In this document: piece after piece, positions 38,397-38,614 of the stretch
How positions within the stretch are numbered: the first letter of the stretch is position 1
How the letters are laid out: every line of letters starts with the position of its first letter
Origin: a virus
DNA length: 38,614 nt
Reading direction: 5' to 3' (one strand)
IMG/VR virus record: IMGVR_UViG_3300038416_000304
Coordinates: 1-38,614 of that record
Notes under the pieces: generated by a model
Database searches by the model: none
The model's input: the letters and a program-made list of their open reading frames with translations, nothing else
Told to the model about the DNA's origin: nothing
Program-made: the position numbers and the translations under genes

Positions 38397-38614
38397 AATT
38401 TTTTCAGAGCTTTCTTCCAAGGATTAGTTACTATACAAGTACGATCAAAATTCTCTCCTAACACCGTCTCAATTATAGTACCGTTCATCAATATACTATA
38501 ATTTTTCTTAGGTAGAATAGTAATCTTACATAATACAGTAGACTTCGCCCAGTCAAGTCTATGCAGATCCTGAAGAGGGGTCTTTAGAACTTCTCCTTCA
38601 GAAGTAATAAAATA
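38393..38614 (-). CDS. C-terminal part of an unknown protein (partial)
   Basis: On the reverse strand an open frame enters from the right edge and reads 73 residues to a TGA at 38393-38395. It includes TPLQDLHRLDWAKSTVLCK and a basic end (NPWKKALKKL), with alternating beta strands. The start is beyond the window. Its stop overlaps the next ATG, so it is the first visible gene of the three-gene reverse operon. Confidence 0.6.
   Translation of the reverse strand, partial: YFITSEGEVLKTPLQDLHRLDWAKSTVLCKITILPKKNYSILMNGTIIETVLGENFDRTCIVTNPWKKALKKL

Noticed and set aside
1-38614. tRNA genes, CRISPR arrays, insertion sequences, attachment sites, origin
   Set aside because: I looked for cloverleaf-like segments, regular repeats, transposase motifs and integrase motifs by eye and saw none. 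The gaps between genes are under about 115 bases. A tRNA scan would be needed to be certain.

Overview
The window reads as part of a large, AT-rich, densely packed tailed double-stranded DNA phage genome, probably a strictly lytic jumbo-type phage. Almost every gene lies on the + strand. Neighbours are typically joined by ATGA or TAATG overlaps or by gaps of only a few bases. Phage replication genes (RecA, a uracil-DNA-glycosylase/DNA polymerase I fusion, a primase core, an SSB-like protein, dUTPase, an SbcC/SbcD pair, PhoH) alternate with dozens of tiny unknown ORFs. I see no integrase, repressor, rRNA, tRNA or CRISPR array. No capsid, terminase, portal or tail gene could be recognised, so host and taxonomy remain open.

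Region 1 (1-18 kb) is nucleotide, DNA-modification and replication functions. Five genes scattered through it form a complete 7-deazaguanine route: a FolE2-type GTP cyclohydrolase, QueD, QueE and QueC make preQ0, and a DpdA-like transglycosylase would swap it for guanine in DNA. Between them lie SSB-like and RecA proteins, an intramembrane M50 metalloprotease, a Rad50/SbcC ATPase split into two genes at its zinc hook with SbcD between the halves, a NinG-like zinc nuclease candidate, the UDG-PolA fusion, dUTPase, a P-loop nucleoside-kinase-like protein and a TOPRIM primase that lacks its zinc finger.

Region 2 (17.5-21.4 kb) is transcription control: a NusG-like elongation factor, a short sigma-region-4-like protein, a longer sigma-like protein with an extra SH3-like C-terminal part, then helical, winged-helix and zinc-ribbon small proteins.

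Region 3 (21.4-37.7 kb) is dominated by giant mosaic proteins. A 1535-residue protein carries several SH3-like modules and a duplicated module. A 2201-residue protein strings together a HAD phosphatase, an ATP-dependent DNA ligase, a LigD-type primase-polymerase, a lytic transglycosylase, HEAT-like repeats and a 2H phosphoesterase. A short motif close to L-S-Y-K/R-E recurs at boundaries of these domains and in two neighbouring proteins, which suggests processing sites or docking tags. A membrane-anchored HtrA-like serine protease is encoded directly upstream of the 2201-residue gene. With the M50 protease it resembles the DegS/RseP pair that bacteria use for envelope-to-sigma signalling. PhoH and a low-complexity protein close the block.

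Region 4 (37.7 kb to the end) switches to the - strand with three overlapping unknown genes, the last cut by the window edge.

The most unusual items are the 2201-residue repair/lysis fusion with its recurring LSYKE motif, the split Rad50, the two-protease pair, and the full DNA deazaguanylation set.
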